Positions 35,158 through 43,821 of a stretch of 64,000 nucleotides of DNA are shown here, in pieces; positions within the stretch are counted from its first letter, which is position 1, and the number at the start of each line of letters is the position of its first letter. This DNA comes from Halomonas sp. KG2 (GTDB taxonomy: Bacteria; Pseudomonadota; Gammaproteobacteria; Pseudomonadales; Halomonadaceae), in the NCBI GenBank assembly GCA_030440445.1, contig CP098528.1:3968001-4032000 (forward strand). The letters run 5' to 3'. The position numbers and the translations under genes are program-made. The notes beneath the pieces are model-generated. The model saw only the letters and a list, made by a program, of their open reading frames with translations. It did not search any database and was not told the origin of the DNA.

Positions 35158-36450
35158 ATGCAAACGACCCTCTCCGAGCGCTGCCTTTGGCTGCAAACGA
35201 GCGCGGAAGCCCCATTGCACTATCCTGCGTTAGCGAACCAGGAAGAGACCGAGGTCTGTGTTGTTGGTGGCGGTATTACGGGCTTGTCCACCGCGTTACA
35301 TTTGGCCGAAAAAGGCATCAAGGTAATGTTGCTGGAGGCGGGAGATATCCCCACGGGTGGTTCAGGCCGCAACGTTGGCTTGGTTAATGCTGGGCTTTGG
35401 ATTCCACCCGATGACATCGCGGCCGCACTAGGTGAAGAGAAAGGTGAGCGCGTTAATACTATTTTGGGCGGCGCGCCAGCAAAAGTCTTCGACATTATTG
35501 AGCGCTATGCCATTGAGTGCGATGCAACGCGTACAGGCACCCTGCACCTTGGCCATAACACCAAAGGCTGCCAAGAGCTCACACGCCGCCACGAGCAGTT
35601 ACAAAACCGTGGAGCCCCGGTGACCCTATTGGAAGGCGAAGCATGCGAGCGGATGACGGGAACCGCTCAGATACATACCGCGCTGCTTGATAAGCGCGCG
35701 GGCACTATCAACCCGTGCGCCTATACACGAGGGCTCGCCCGCGCTACTGCAAACCTAGGGGCCACTCTCTATTGCCAAAGCCCCGTAACAGGCATCGAGC
35801 GACAGGAAGACCGCTGGCGGGTGTTAACTCAAAATGGCAGCGTAACCGCGAACAAAGTCGTCATGGCGACCAATGCATATACCGAAGACGACTGGAACCA
35901 AGTTCGACAACACTTCTTTACCGGCCATTATTATCAACTGGCGTCAGAACCTCTAACTGGCGAAGCCGCCGATGCGATTCTTCCAGAGAAACAAGGCGCT
36001 TGGGACACTCGCACGGTACTTAGCAGCATTCGTCGGGACAAGGCAGGCCGCTTACTATTGGGCAGCCTGGGGAAAGGTGAAGGCAAACCGCAGGCTTACT
36101 TAACCCGTTGGGCCAATATCATAAAAGATCATTACTTCCCTAGGCTCGGCAACGCTCGCTGGGAATACACCTGGACCGGCAAGGTCGCGTTCACACCGGA
36201 CCACACCTTGCGTATTTTTGAACTGGCCCCAGGGATATTGTCAGCCACTGGCTATAACGGACGCGGCATCACTACCGGCACAGTGGTCGGGCAAGGTTTT
36301 GCTCATTACATTGCAAACGAGGATGACAGCCTGCTGCCGCTGCCGTTGTCACAGCCCAAACCCATCAAAGCCCGCCCGCTGTGGAGCTGCGCCTATGAGG
36401 GTGGTTTCTCGCTGTATCATGCGGGCCAGTGTCTACGGGTGCTTATCTGA
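35158..36450 (+). CDS. amaA: FAD-dependent amino acid oxidase, AmaA-like (L-pipecolate oxidase)
   Basis: The 430-residue protein is a DAO-family flavoenzyme with the FAD motif VVGGGITGLSTALHLAEKG (about 34-52), the motif GSGRNVGLVNAG near 66 and the C-terminal GYNGRGITTGTVVG near 364. AmaA oxidises L-pipecolate to piperideine-6-carboxylate, the substrate side of AmaB. The start ATG at 35158 has a strong AGGAGG. It lies 97 bp after amaB and is closed by a terminator at 36473. Other DAO-type imino/amino acid oxidases look similar; context favours pipecolate. Confidence 0.82.
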   Translation: MQTTLSERCLWLQTSAEAPLHYPALANQEETEVCVVGGGITGLSTALHLAEKGIKVMLLEAGDIPTGGSGRNVGLVNAGLWIPPDDIAAALGEEKGERVNTILGGAPAKVFDIIERYAIECDATRTGTLHLGHNTKGCQELTRRHEQLQNRGAPVTLLEGEACERMTGTAQIHTALLDKRAGTINPCAYTRGLARATANLGATLYCQSPVTGIERQEDRWRVLTQNGSVTANKVVMATNAYTEDDWNQVRQHFFTGHYYQLASEPLTGEAADAILPEKQGAWDTRTVLSSIRRDKAGRLLLGSLGKGEGKPQAYLTRWANIIKDHYFPRLGNARWEYTWTGKVAFTPDHTLRIFELAPGILSATGYNGRGITTGTVVGQGFAHYIANEDDSLLPLPLSQPKPIKARPLWSCAYEGGFSLYHAGQCLRVLI

Positions 36451-36472
36451 TAGGGACGTTACTACTTAACAA

Positions 36473-36500
36473 AACGGCAGCACATTCCTGTGCTGCCGTT
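36473..36500. terminator. Bidirectional terminator between amaA and hglS
   Basis: AACGGCAGCAC / GTGCTGCCGTT forms a perfect 11-bp stem with a 6-nt loop. T-rich sequence (ttcttta) follows on the plus strand and TTTTG on the minus strand. It separates the two convergent genes. Confidence 0.88.
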
Positions 36501-36516
36501 CTTTATAAACGACTGA

Positions 36517-37878
36517 TTAGCTTTTCAAACTTGCCAACACCTTCGCTTTAGAGGCATTTTCGCGCTCTGCATAGAGCGACAACTCATCTGTCACCTGGGC
36601 ACCCAGCGCCTCCTCAAAGGCATCGCGATTGGCATTCCCGGCATAGGCTTCGCTCTCTGCACCACCCAGGTTCGACTGGAAAATACCCGCCGCGCTGACC
36701 GGCAGAAAATCTTCATAGGTAATCGGCTGTGCTTCCACCAGTCCCTGGGCGATTAACGCCTCAATATCGGTATTGCCAACGTCTTTAGCGGCCTGACCTT
36801 TCTCGGTCAGATGATACTGAAAATACGCTAACCCCTCACGGCGCATGGCCTCGTCGTTATCAGGGAACTTGGCAAAGACGTTTTGCATAACCGTTTGGTG
36901 TGCGTCGTTATCTAACCCTGCGGTTTGCTTGCGGCCTTCAGTAAGCAACTGGTCATAAAGCGCACGGCCTTTTGGTGTTAGCGCTACTCCTCGCTGCTCA
37001 ATTTCACCAAAGCGAGCGGTGTGAGTACCTTGCGCGTTACCGGCAAAGCAGATTGACTCTTCCAACGCTTTAAAGCTGGTCTGGCGCAGCAGAATGGGGC
37101 AATCACGACGCGGCGGCCCTTCAATGACGGCTTTAGGATTCATGCCCATCTCCGGCATGCGGCGCTGTGCTTCGTCGATATCCAGGGTACGCGGCGTCAG
37201 GTGATTGATATGCGGCCCACGGAAGCACACCACATCAGCAATCAAACGGTGCTCATCATGAAGAGCCTGATAAGTTTCCAGGTCGACCGTCGCATCCTGG
37301 TGCCAACGGAAGGTCTCCAGCGCTTCTTTGACGAATTGGTCGGCCTCTTCGCTGGTTAAGCCACCCTGGGTTTCATGACGCTCGATAAGTTCGCGCGCCC
37401 CTGAGGTGAAGATATCGCGCTTGGCTAGAATCTCTTCCGAACGCTGGCGCAGCGCCTCGTTTTCAATCAGCTCTAAACGCAGCAGCGAGGTAAAAACGCG
37501 GAAAGGATTCATCGCCAGCGCGTCATCGTCGATGGGCCGGAAGGCGGTTGAGTGAACCGGCACGCCCGCTTCTGAAAGGTCGTAATAACCGACCGGATAC
37601 ATGCCCATCACAGCAAACAGGCGGCGCAGCATGGAAAGCTCTGCAGCAGTTCCCACGCGAATAGCCCCGTGGCGTTCTACGCTCAAACGGGCCAATTCGC
37701 CCTGCGCTTCCAGGCGGCGATGCAGTTCAGGCTGTTGACTAAGTGTTTCTTGGTTAACGCGCTCGACAAGTTCAAGCAGCGTGCCGTACTGCGGCACTTC
37801 GGCTTGATACATGGCCGACATTGCCTTAGAGAAACGGTCACGCACTTCATTGGTTGAAAGAAGGCTCGGCTGAGTCAT
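36517..37878 (-). CDS. hglS: 2-oxoadipate dioxygenase/decarboxylase (HglS, DUF1338/YdcJ family)
   Basis: The 453-residue protein is a DUF1338 (vicinal-oxygen-chelate fold) enzyme. HglS converts 2-oxoadipate to D-2-hydroxyglutarate with Fe(II) and oxygen. Residues I recall as iron ligands and substrate-binding in the Pseudomonas putida enzyme fall at identical numbers here: H70 and R74 (VERHGAIRVG), H226 (GPHINHLTPRTLDID) and E294 (ARFGEIEQRG). Its start overlaps the stop of the ydiJ gene by 4 bp, and ydiJ likewise overlaps an aminotransferase gene, so the three are translationally coupled. This is the last gene of that operon and converges on amaA. Confidence 0.93.
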   Translation of the reverse strand: MTQPSLLSTNEVRDRFSKAMSAMYQAEVPQYGTLLELVERVNQETLSQQPELHRRLEAQGELARLSVERHGAIRVGTAAELSMLRRLFAVMGMYPVGYYDLSEAGVPVHSTAFRPIDDDALAMNPFRVFTSLLRLELIENEALRQRSEEILAKRDIFTSGARELIERHETQGGLTSEEADQFVKEALETFRWHQDATVDLETYQALHDEHRLIADVVCFRGPHINHLTPRTLDIDEAQRRMPEMGMNPKAVIEGPPRRDCPILLRQTSFKALEESICFAGNAQGTHTARFGEIEQRGVALTPKGRALYDQLLTEGRKQTAGLDNDAHQTVMQNVFAKFPDNDEAMRREGLAYFQYHLTEKGQAAKDVGNTDIEALIAQGLVEAQPITYEDFLPVSAAGIFQSNLGGAESEAYAGNANRDAFEEALGAQVTDELSLYAERENASKAKVLASLKS

Positions 37879-40800
37879 TTCGTTGCTCTCTCTTGCATAT
37901 TGTTGGGATAAGGATGAGACACCGGCGTCAATAGCGCCAACAGCGCCTGAAGCGGGTGGTGTAATGTTTGCGCTGAGTAGCGTTTCACCTGGCTGCGGCA
38001 GGAGTAGCCGGTGGCGAGCAGCTTGCCTGTGTTTTCGTCGGCTTCCACCTGGGGCTGCCAGGATTGGGCATAAATGGTTTTGGAGGTTGCGACATTACGG
38101 GTTTCATGCCCGTAAGTGCCCGACATGCCGCAACACCCTGTGGTGGCTAACTCCAGCTCTAAACCAAATGCCGCAAACACCTGCTGCCAAGCCTTTGGGC
38201 TGCCTGGGGCGTTGGTCTTTTCGGTGCAGTGAGACAGCAGCTTAAAGCCAGGGTCGGTTAGGTTCAGTGGGCGAGGCACTAGCGTGTTCATACGCGTGGC
38301 TAGCCACTCTTGCAGCATTAGTACGTTGGGCACTTGCTCGGCCCCCAGGGCTTTGACGTACTCTTGGCGGTAGGTCAGCGTCATGGCGGGGTCGATTCCC
38401 ACCATGGGTACGTCGAACTCTGCCAACGCCCGCAGGCGCTTGGCCTGTTTTTCCGCCGTGCGCTCAAAGGCGCCTAAAAAGCCCTGCACTTGCAGCGGCT
38501 TGCCGTTGGCAGAAAATGGCATCACGAACACCCGCAGATTCAACCGCGACAGCAGTTCCACCACGTCTATCACCAGCTTGGCTTCAAAGTGGCTGGTGAA
38601 GGCATCCTGGACAATGATCACGCTGTTGGCACGCTGCTGTTCAGTCAGCAGCGCAAGCGAGGTGGGCGTAGCTTCGGCAACGCCCCAGGCACGCAGCTGT
38701 TTTTTCACGCTGGCGCGGGAAAGCTGGGGAGAGTCGCTCATTCCCAGCCCTTTGCGCATTAGGCTATCGACCCAGCGCTGGTTGAGTAGGGCGTTATACA
38801 GTGGCGCCACCTTGGCAAGCGTGGGCAGCATAAACTCGGTGCCACCGATCAGGTAATCGCGCAGCGGGCGTAAATAGCGGCCGTGGTAGACCTCTAAAAA
38901 CTGCGAGCGGAACTGCGGCACGTTGACCTTAATCGGGCACTGGCCGGCACAAGATTTACACGCCAAGCAGCCCGCCATGGCGTCGTAAACTTGGTGAGAA
39001 TAGTCGTGGTGTTGCTTACGGCTGAGCGTATTGGCGACGCGCAGCGGAAAGCTTTTAATAAAGCCCCAGCCGTTTTCGGCTTTCTTTTTGCGCGACTCTT
39101 CCACCACATCAATCCCTGCCTGGGACTGCAGACGCAGCCACTCACGCATCAAGCTGGCACGGCCTTTAGGCGAATGCACACGGTCGCGGGTAGCCTTCCA
39201 GGAAGGGCACATGGGGTCATCAACATCATAGTTATAGCAGGCGCCATTGCCATTGCAGTACACCGCCGCGTCATAGGCCTGCCACGTCCGCTCATCAATG
39301 GTGCGATCCAACTGACCGCGCAGGGTAACGCCATCAATCGTTAACAGTTCAGGGTCGCTGTCTTTGGCGATTAGTTCATGGTTTTCGGACCTACCCGCGG
39401 CTTCGGGCGGGCTAGACAACGGCGACGCAATTTTGCCTGGGTTTAGCTGGTTATGCGGGTCAAACGCGGCTTTAACGCGCTGTAGGCTGGGATACAGCTC
39501 GCCAAAGAATTTGGGGCCGTACTCCGAGCGCACGCCCTTGCCATGCTCGCCCCATAACAGCCCGCCGTACTTCTGGGTCAGGTCTGCCACTTGATCAGAA
39601 ATCTCACGAATCAGTTTTTCCTGCTCGGGATCTTTCATATCCAGCGCCGGGCGCACGTGCAGTACCCCCGCATCGACATGGCCAAACATACCGTAGGAGA
39701 GCTTGCGGGCATCCAGTGCGGCGCGAAACTCACTAATAAAGTCAGCCAAGTGCTCTGGTGGTACAGCGGTATCTTCGACAAACGCAAGTGGGCGCTTTTC
39801 GCCCTGCACATTGCCCAGCAAACCCACCGAGCGTTTGCGCATGGCGTAAACTTTTTGGATTTGCGGACGGCCTTCCGCCAGGGTGTAGCCTAAGCGCGCT
39901 ACCGTGGGGTCTTGGCTCAAGTGTTCCGTGAACGCCCGCACCCGCTCAGCCAAGCGCTCAGGATCATCGTCATTAAACTCGATCAGGTTAATGCCACGAA
40001 TCGGCGTGCTGCCGGTGGCGGGGAAAAACGTCGCCACGCTGTCCCAGACAAAGTCCTCCATGGCCAGCTGCAGCACGGTGTCGTCGATGGTTTCAATCGA
40101 GGTGGGGCGCGCGCTGGTCGTCATCAATGCTTTGGCATCGCGCAGCGCGTCCATAAAGCTGGCGTAACGCACATTGACCAAAGTGGCGTGTTTGGGAATC
40201 GGCAGCACATTGAGTACCGCTTCATTCAAAAAGCCCAGCGTGCCTTCCGAGCCACACAGCAGGCTGTTCAGGTTCAGCTGGCCTTCTGCTTCCCGCAGAT
40301 GCGCCAGATCGTAGCCGGTTAAGCAGCGGTTGAGCGGCGGAAATTTGGCCTCAATCAGCCCGCGCTGTTGGTCGATAATTTCGGCCGCGGTGGTATGCAC
40401 CTGGCCGAGCATGCCGGGTTGGGCAACGGCCTGCTGCTCCTCGTCAGCGCTAAGCGGGCGGCTATGCAGATGCTGGCCTCCCAGCAGAACCGTATCCAAC
40501 GCCAACACATGGTCGCGGGTTTTACCGTATTCGCAGCTGCCCTGGCCGCTGGCATCGGTGGAGATCATGCCGCCGATGGTGGCGCGGTTAGAGGTCGACA
40601 GCTCTGGGGCAAAAAACAGCCCATGGGGCTTCAGCGCCGCGTTGAGCTGATCTTTCACCACGCCTGCCTGAACGCGTACCCGCCGTGCCTCTACATCGAT
40701 CTCGAGGATCTGGTTCATATGGCGGGAAACGTCCACCACGATACCATCGGTCAACGACTGGCCGTTGGTACCGGTGCCGCCGCCGCGAGGCGTGAGCACG

Positions 40801-41033
40801 ACATCGCGGTGGGGCAGCTCAGCAGCTAGCTTGGCAAGGCGCTCCAGGTCTTCCGCGTGCTTAGGAAACACCGCCGCCTGGGGCAGGCGCTGGTAAATCG
40901 AGTTATCCGTTGCCAGCACCGTGCGGTTGGCATAGTCAGGGGCTATCTCGCCTTCGAAGCCTCGGGCGCGCAAGGCGTCGAGGAACGCAATATAGCCACT
41001 TCGCACTGCCACTTCGCTGACCATTGCGATCAT
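37875..41033 (-). CDS. ydiJ: YdiJ-like FAD/Fe-S D-2-hydroxyglutarate dehydrogenase
   Basis: The 1052-residue protein joins an FAD-binding PCMH domain (about 35-270; LTPRGGGTGTNGQSLTDG near 80), an FAD-linked oxidase C-terminal domain (about 290-560), a 4Fe-4S ferredoxin region (CLACKSCAGQCP, about 690) and a C-terminal heterodisulfide-reductase-type cysteine domain (ATTGCCGMSGTYGH, about 985). This order is that of YdiJ, which oxidises D-2-hydroxyglutarate to 2-oxoglutarate, passing electrons to the respiratory chain. Placed directly before hglS, whose product is D-2-hydroxyglutarate, it would finish the lysine pathway. It overlaps both neighbours by 4 bp. Confidence 0.92.
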   Translation of the reverse strand: MIAMVSEVAVRSGYIAFLDALRARGFEGEIAPDYANRTVLATDNSIYQRLPQAAVFPKHAEDLERLAKLAAELPHRDVVLTPRGGGTGTNGQSLTDGIVVDVSRHMNQILEIDVEARRVRVQAGVVKDQLNAALKPHGLFFAPELSTSNRATIGGMISTDASGQGSCEYGKTRDHVLALDTVLLGGQHLHSRPLSADEEQQAVAQPGMLGQVHTTAAEIIDQQRGLIEAKFPPLNRCLTGYDLAHLREAEGQLNLNSLLCGSEGTLGFLNEAVLNVLPIPKHATLVNVRYASFMDALRDAKALMTTSARPTSIETIDDTVLQLAMEDFVWDSVATFFPATGSTPIRGINLIEFNDDDPERLAERVRAFTEHLSQDPTVARLGYTLAEGRPQIQKVYAMRKRSVGLLGNVQGEKRPLAFVEDTAVPPEHLADFISEFRAALDARKLSYGMFGHVDAGVLHVRPALDMKDPEQEKLIREISDQVADLTQKYGGLLWGEHGKGVRSEYGPKFFGELYPSLQRVKAAFDPHNQLNPGKIASPLSSPPEAAGRSENHELIAKDSDPELLTIDGVTLRGQLDRTIDERTWQAYDAAVYCNGNGACYNYDVDDPMCPSWKATRDRVHSPKGRASLMREWLRLQSQAGIDVVEESRKKKAENGWGFIKSFPLRVANTLSRKQHHDYSHQVYDAMAGCLACKSCAGQCPIKVNVPQFRSQFLEVYHGRYLRPLRDYLIGGTEFMLPTLAKVAPLYNALLNQRWVDSLMRKGLGMSDSPQLSRASVKKQLRAWGVAEATPTSLALLTEQQRANSVIIVQDAFTSHFEAKLVIDVVELLSRLNLRVFVMPFSANGKPLQVQGFLGAFERTAEKQAKRLRALAEFDVPMVGIDPAMTLTYRQEYVKALGAEQVPNVLMLQEWLATRMNTLVPRPLNLTDPGFKLLSHCTEKTNAPGSPKAWQQVFAAFGLELELATTGCCGMSGTYGHETRNVATSKTIYAQSWQPQVEADENTGKLLATGYSCRSQVKRYSAQTLHHPLQALLALLTPVSHPYPNNMQERATK

Positions 41034-42283
41034 GCCTTGAGCGTCTCCAGCGCCTGCTCGATGAGCCCTAGCCCTTCTGCCATGACGTCTGGTTCAGTGG
41101 TCAATGGCGGCAATAAGCGTAAGACATTACGCTTGCGGCCACTGGGCATTAGCAAAACGCCAGCATCGCGCCCCGCGGCCAATAGATTAGCTAAGTGCTC
41201 TCCCCCCGTGGCATTGTCGGTATCTTCAAAGACGATACCGCGCATCGCGCCAACACCGGTCATGGCTCCTAGCATGGGAAAACGCTCGCTTGCTTTCCAG
41301 CGCTGGTAAGCACTCACAATCGCCGCTTCTTGGGCATTACCCCATGCGCTTAGCGCCTCGTCTTGCATGATATCCATCACTGCCAATGCAGCTGCACACG
41401 CGACCGCATTGCCTGAATAAGTGCCTCCCAACGCGCCTTTGGGTAAAGCATCCATTAACTCTTTACGCCCTACCAAGGCGGCCAGAGGAAGGCCTGAGGC
41501 AATGCTTTTTCCTAACAGAAGCAAGTCGGGTTCGATGCCGAGGTGACTGAAACCAAAGCGTTTACCGGTTCGTCCGAAGCCTGATTGGATTTCGTCACAA
41601 ATCAATAAAATACCGTGCTGATCGCAGATTTCCCGCAGCGCTTTCGCAAACTGGGGGCAAAGTAAGCGAAAACCGCCTTCCCCTTGAATGGGTTCAACGA
41701 CGACACACGCCACTTCACTGGGGGCAATTTCTACGTCAAATACACGCTCTAGGGCCGCCAGCGACTGCTCGGCGGATATCCCACTATCCTGGCTGGGGAA
41801 CGGCAGGTGATAAACCGGGCCAGGCAGCGCGCCTAAACCGGCTTTGTAGGGCTTAACTTTGCCGTTCAAATTGAGTGCGGCCAACGTGCGGCCATGGAAA
41901 GCATCGTCAAAGGCAATCACGCCCTGGCGACCCGTGACACCACGGGCCACTTTCAGAGCATTTTCGGTCGCTTCCGCACCGCTGTTCGTCAACATACATC
42001 CCAGCGGATAAGAAACCGGCACAAACTGGTCAAGTCGCTCTACGACAGAGAGGTAGCCACGGTGCGGCAAGGCATTAAACGCTGAATGCATGAGGGTATC
42101 GACCTGAGCCTTGACGGCCTCGACCACCGCTGGATGGCCATGCCCCAGGTTAAGCACACCAATACCGCCAATAAAGTCGATATAACGCCGCCCTGATTCG
42201 TCCCACACCTCTGCATTACGCCCTTTAGTAATGCAAACGGGGTGGAGGATGCCTAATGCACTGCTGACGTTGGGAAGGTCCAT
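41030..42283 (-). CDS. Class III aminotransferase, probable 2-aminoadipate (or 4-aminobutyrate-type) transaminase
   Basis: The ATG at 42283 has AGGAG 11 bp upstream and gives 417 residues; a TTG at 42325 lacks a ribosome site. Class III PLP-enzyme motifs are present: NSGAEATENALKVAR (about 94), VVEPIQGEGGF (about 197), ICDEIQSGFGRTG (about 226) and the PLP lysine in LLLLGKSIASGLPLAALVG (about 256). Sequence alone says GabT/DavT-like. Because it is co-translated with ydiJ and hglS, the best guess is conversion of 2-aminoadipate to 2-oxoadipate (AmaC role), feeding HglS directly. 5-aminovalerate or 4-aminobutyrate transamination remains possible. Confidence 0.82.
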   Translation of the reverse strand: MDLPNVSSALGILHPVCITKGRNAEVWDESGRRYIDFIGGIGVLNLGHGHPAVVEAVKAQVDTLMHSAFNALPHRGYLSVVERLDQFVPVSYPLGCMLTNSGAEATENALKVARGVTGRQGVIAFDDAFHGRTLAALNLNGKVKPYKAGLGALPGPVYHLPFPSQDSGISAEQSLAALERVFDVEIAPSEVACVVVEPIQGEGGFRLLCPQFAKALREICDQHGILLICDEIQSGFGRTGKRFGFSHLGIEPDLLLLGKSIASGLPLAALVGRKELMDALPKGALGGTYSGNAVACAAALAVMDIMQDEALSAWGNAQEAAIVSAYQRWKASERFPMLGAMTGVGAMRGIVFEDTDNATGGEHLANLLAAGRDAGVLLMPSGRKRNVLRLLPPLTTEPDVMAEGLGLIEQALETLKA

Positions 42284-42740
42284 CGTCGTAAACGCTCCTG
42301 AAATTACCAAGTGTTCGCTTATCAAACAGGTTCAAGTAGCAGATCACAAACGAAAAAAAACGCTAAATGCATGCCCAATAGGAATACATAGAAAATAGCC
42401 GGTTGATTTGAAAGTAGCAGCGGTGGCCACCTAGCACAGGCGCTCCTTGCCTGACACCTATGACACTAAAAAAGATCAAAAAATATTAAAAAAATCTGGG
42501 CATCGGGCAGACTGCTATAAATCGCAAATAATTGATTATGAAAAGCATTTATTAAAACCAAATCGCATGACAAAATGGAATACGTACGCAACTTAATTTC
42601 TTTTGTCTGTCGGGCGGCATACGTGAACAATAGCCAGCTACTTTTTCGCGCTCTTTTCGCTGACCGATCCCCAGACGGTCGGCTTACGAGAATTGCTAAG
42701 CAGAATTTTATTATAAATAATTTAATTAGCAGGAGTTAAC
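42284..42740. other. Divergent promoter region between the aminotransferase operon and the TRAP operon
   Basis: No gene is visible in these 457 bp. The region is AT-rich with A-runs (for example around 42353 and 42475) and a short palindrome ATAATTGATTAT at 42528-42539. It must contain both divergent promoters, but I cannot fix a convincing -35/-10 pair. An AGGAG at 42731 serves the TRAP binding-protein gene. Confidence 0.5.
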
Positions 42741-43766
42741 ATGAAAAACATTACCTCTAAAGTGCTTTCATCAAAAGTGCTATCACCAAAAGTGCTATGC
42801 GGCGTTGGCGCGACTCTTCTGTTGGCGGGTTGTGGTGGCGACAGCAAACCTAATATTGCTATTGGCCCTCCTGCCAGCACCACTCAAGGCGTTTCCCAAC
42901 TACTTTTTGATGCCTACGGTATTGGTAGCGATAAGTACAATACCTATCAAGAAGGCTTTGGTGCTGCACTCGATGGTGTGCAAGATGGCAACATCGATAT
43001 TTCTATCGGTATTCTTGGTTTACCTTCTGGCAGCATCGAGAACTTACAAGCCTCAAGTGGTGATGCACGCCTAATTAGCTTAAGCGATGACGCTATTGAC
43101 TATATTGAAGAGAACAGTGCCTATAAGCGCTTTACGATTCCCGCTAATAGTTATGCGTTCCAAAACGAAGATGTAAATACTATTACGGCTTATGCCATTT
43201 TAGTTGGCAACACAAATACTATTGATGAAGAGCTGGGTTATGAATTAGCGCGTTTAATGCATGAACATGCTGAAGAAAACACGCACTCTCAATCTGCGTT
43301 CATTACCCTTGAAAATGCGCTCAATGGTTCGGAAGGCCTCCCCATTCACCCCGGTGCTAAAAAATATTACGAAGAGCAAGGCCTCACCGTAAATAACCCG
43401 GTTGCGGAGCTTGGCGAAACTGAAGCCAAAGAAGAGTTTATTTTAGGTACCGGTAGCCAAGGCGGCACTTACTACCCACTCGGCGGTGAGATGGCCACCA
43501 TTTGGAACCGTTACCTGGAAAACTATAACTTCACCAATATTGAAACTGGCGCTTCAATCGAAAACTTAGTGAGCATTCGTGATAACGGTATGGATCTCGG
43601 GATGACCGTACACGCACCGGCACAAGATGCCGTTGCCGGACGCGGAGAGTTCGAAAGTGGCGCGATTGATAACGTCGCCTTTATCGGGCACATCTACCCT
43701 GAAGTCATTCAGATTATCACCCGTGAACGCTCCAATATTGACAGCCTAAGTGATCTAACTGATTGA
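42741..43766 (+). CDS. TAXI-family TRAP solute-binding lipoprotein with circularly permuted domain order
   Basis: The 341-residue protein has a lipoprotein signal (lipobox LAGC, cysteine at about residue 31). In ordinary TAXI proteins the order is GTGxxGxYYPxG..., ...YPEVIQII..., SDLxxK, then xIxIGxPxSxT..., ending at LPxHPGAxxYYxExG. Here the second half comes first: IAIGPPASTTQG at about 39, LPIHPGAKKYYEEQG at about 199. The first half follows: FILGTGSQGGTYYPLGG at about 232, HIYPEVIQIITRE at about 315, ending SLSDLTD. Both halves are complete and the joint falls at the lobe boundary. It binds the solute for the TRAP permease encoded next. A 15-bp repeat in three copies (42756-42800) encodes SKVLS/SKVLS/PKVLC in the signal peptide. 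The substrate is unknown. Confidence 0.85.
   Translation: MKNITSKVLSSKVLSPKVLCGVGATLLLAGCGGDSKPNIAIGPPASTTQGVSQLLFDAYGIGSDKYNTYQEGFGAALDGVQDGNIDISIGILGLPSGSIENLQASSGDARLISLSDDAIDYIEENSAYKRFTIPANSYAFQNEDVNTITAYAILVGNTNTIDEELGYELARLMHEHAEENTHSQSAFITLENALNGSEGLPIHPGAKKYYEEQGLTVNNPVAELGETEAKEEFILGTGSQGGTYYPLGGEMATIWNRYLENYNFTNIETGASIENLVSIRDNGMDLGMTVHAPAQDAVAGRGEFESGAIDNVAFIGHIYPEVIQIITRERSNIDSLSDLTD
42756..42800 (+). repeat. Three tandem copies of a 15-bp unit in the TAXI signal peptide
   Basis: Copies start at 42756, 42771 and 42786 and differ at only a few bases (consensus TCAAAAGTGCTATCA). They encode three pentapeptides of the pattern (S/P)KVL(S/C), lengthening the basic n-region of the signal peptide. 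The units are in frame, so copy-number change would not break the gene. Confidence 0.8.
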
Positions 43767-43777
43767 TGTTCCCTTTT

Positions 43778-43800
43778 CGCCGCTGGCTTAGCCAGCGGCG
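43778..43800 (+). terminator. Intra-operon hairpin between TRAP binding-protein and permease genes
   Basis: A perfect 10-bp stem (CGCCGCTGGC / GCCAGCGGCG) with a TTA loop begins 11 bp after the binding-protein stop. The following ttatatg is a poor T-run. Such hairpins commonly protect upstream mRNA so that binding protein is made in excess of permease; full termination is unlikely. Confidence 0.75.
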
Positions 43801-43821
43801 TTATATGTATGAGGTTTAATC

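Noticed and set aside
42431..42455. Sigma-54-like element (CTAGCAC ... CTTGCC) upstream of the TRAP operon
   Set aside because: The distance between the GG and GC elements is too long for a sigma-54 promoter.
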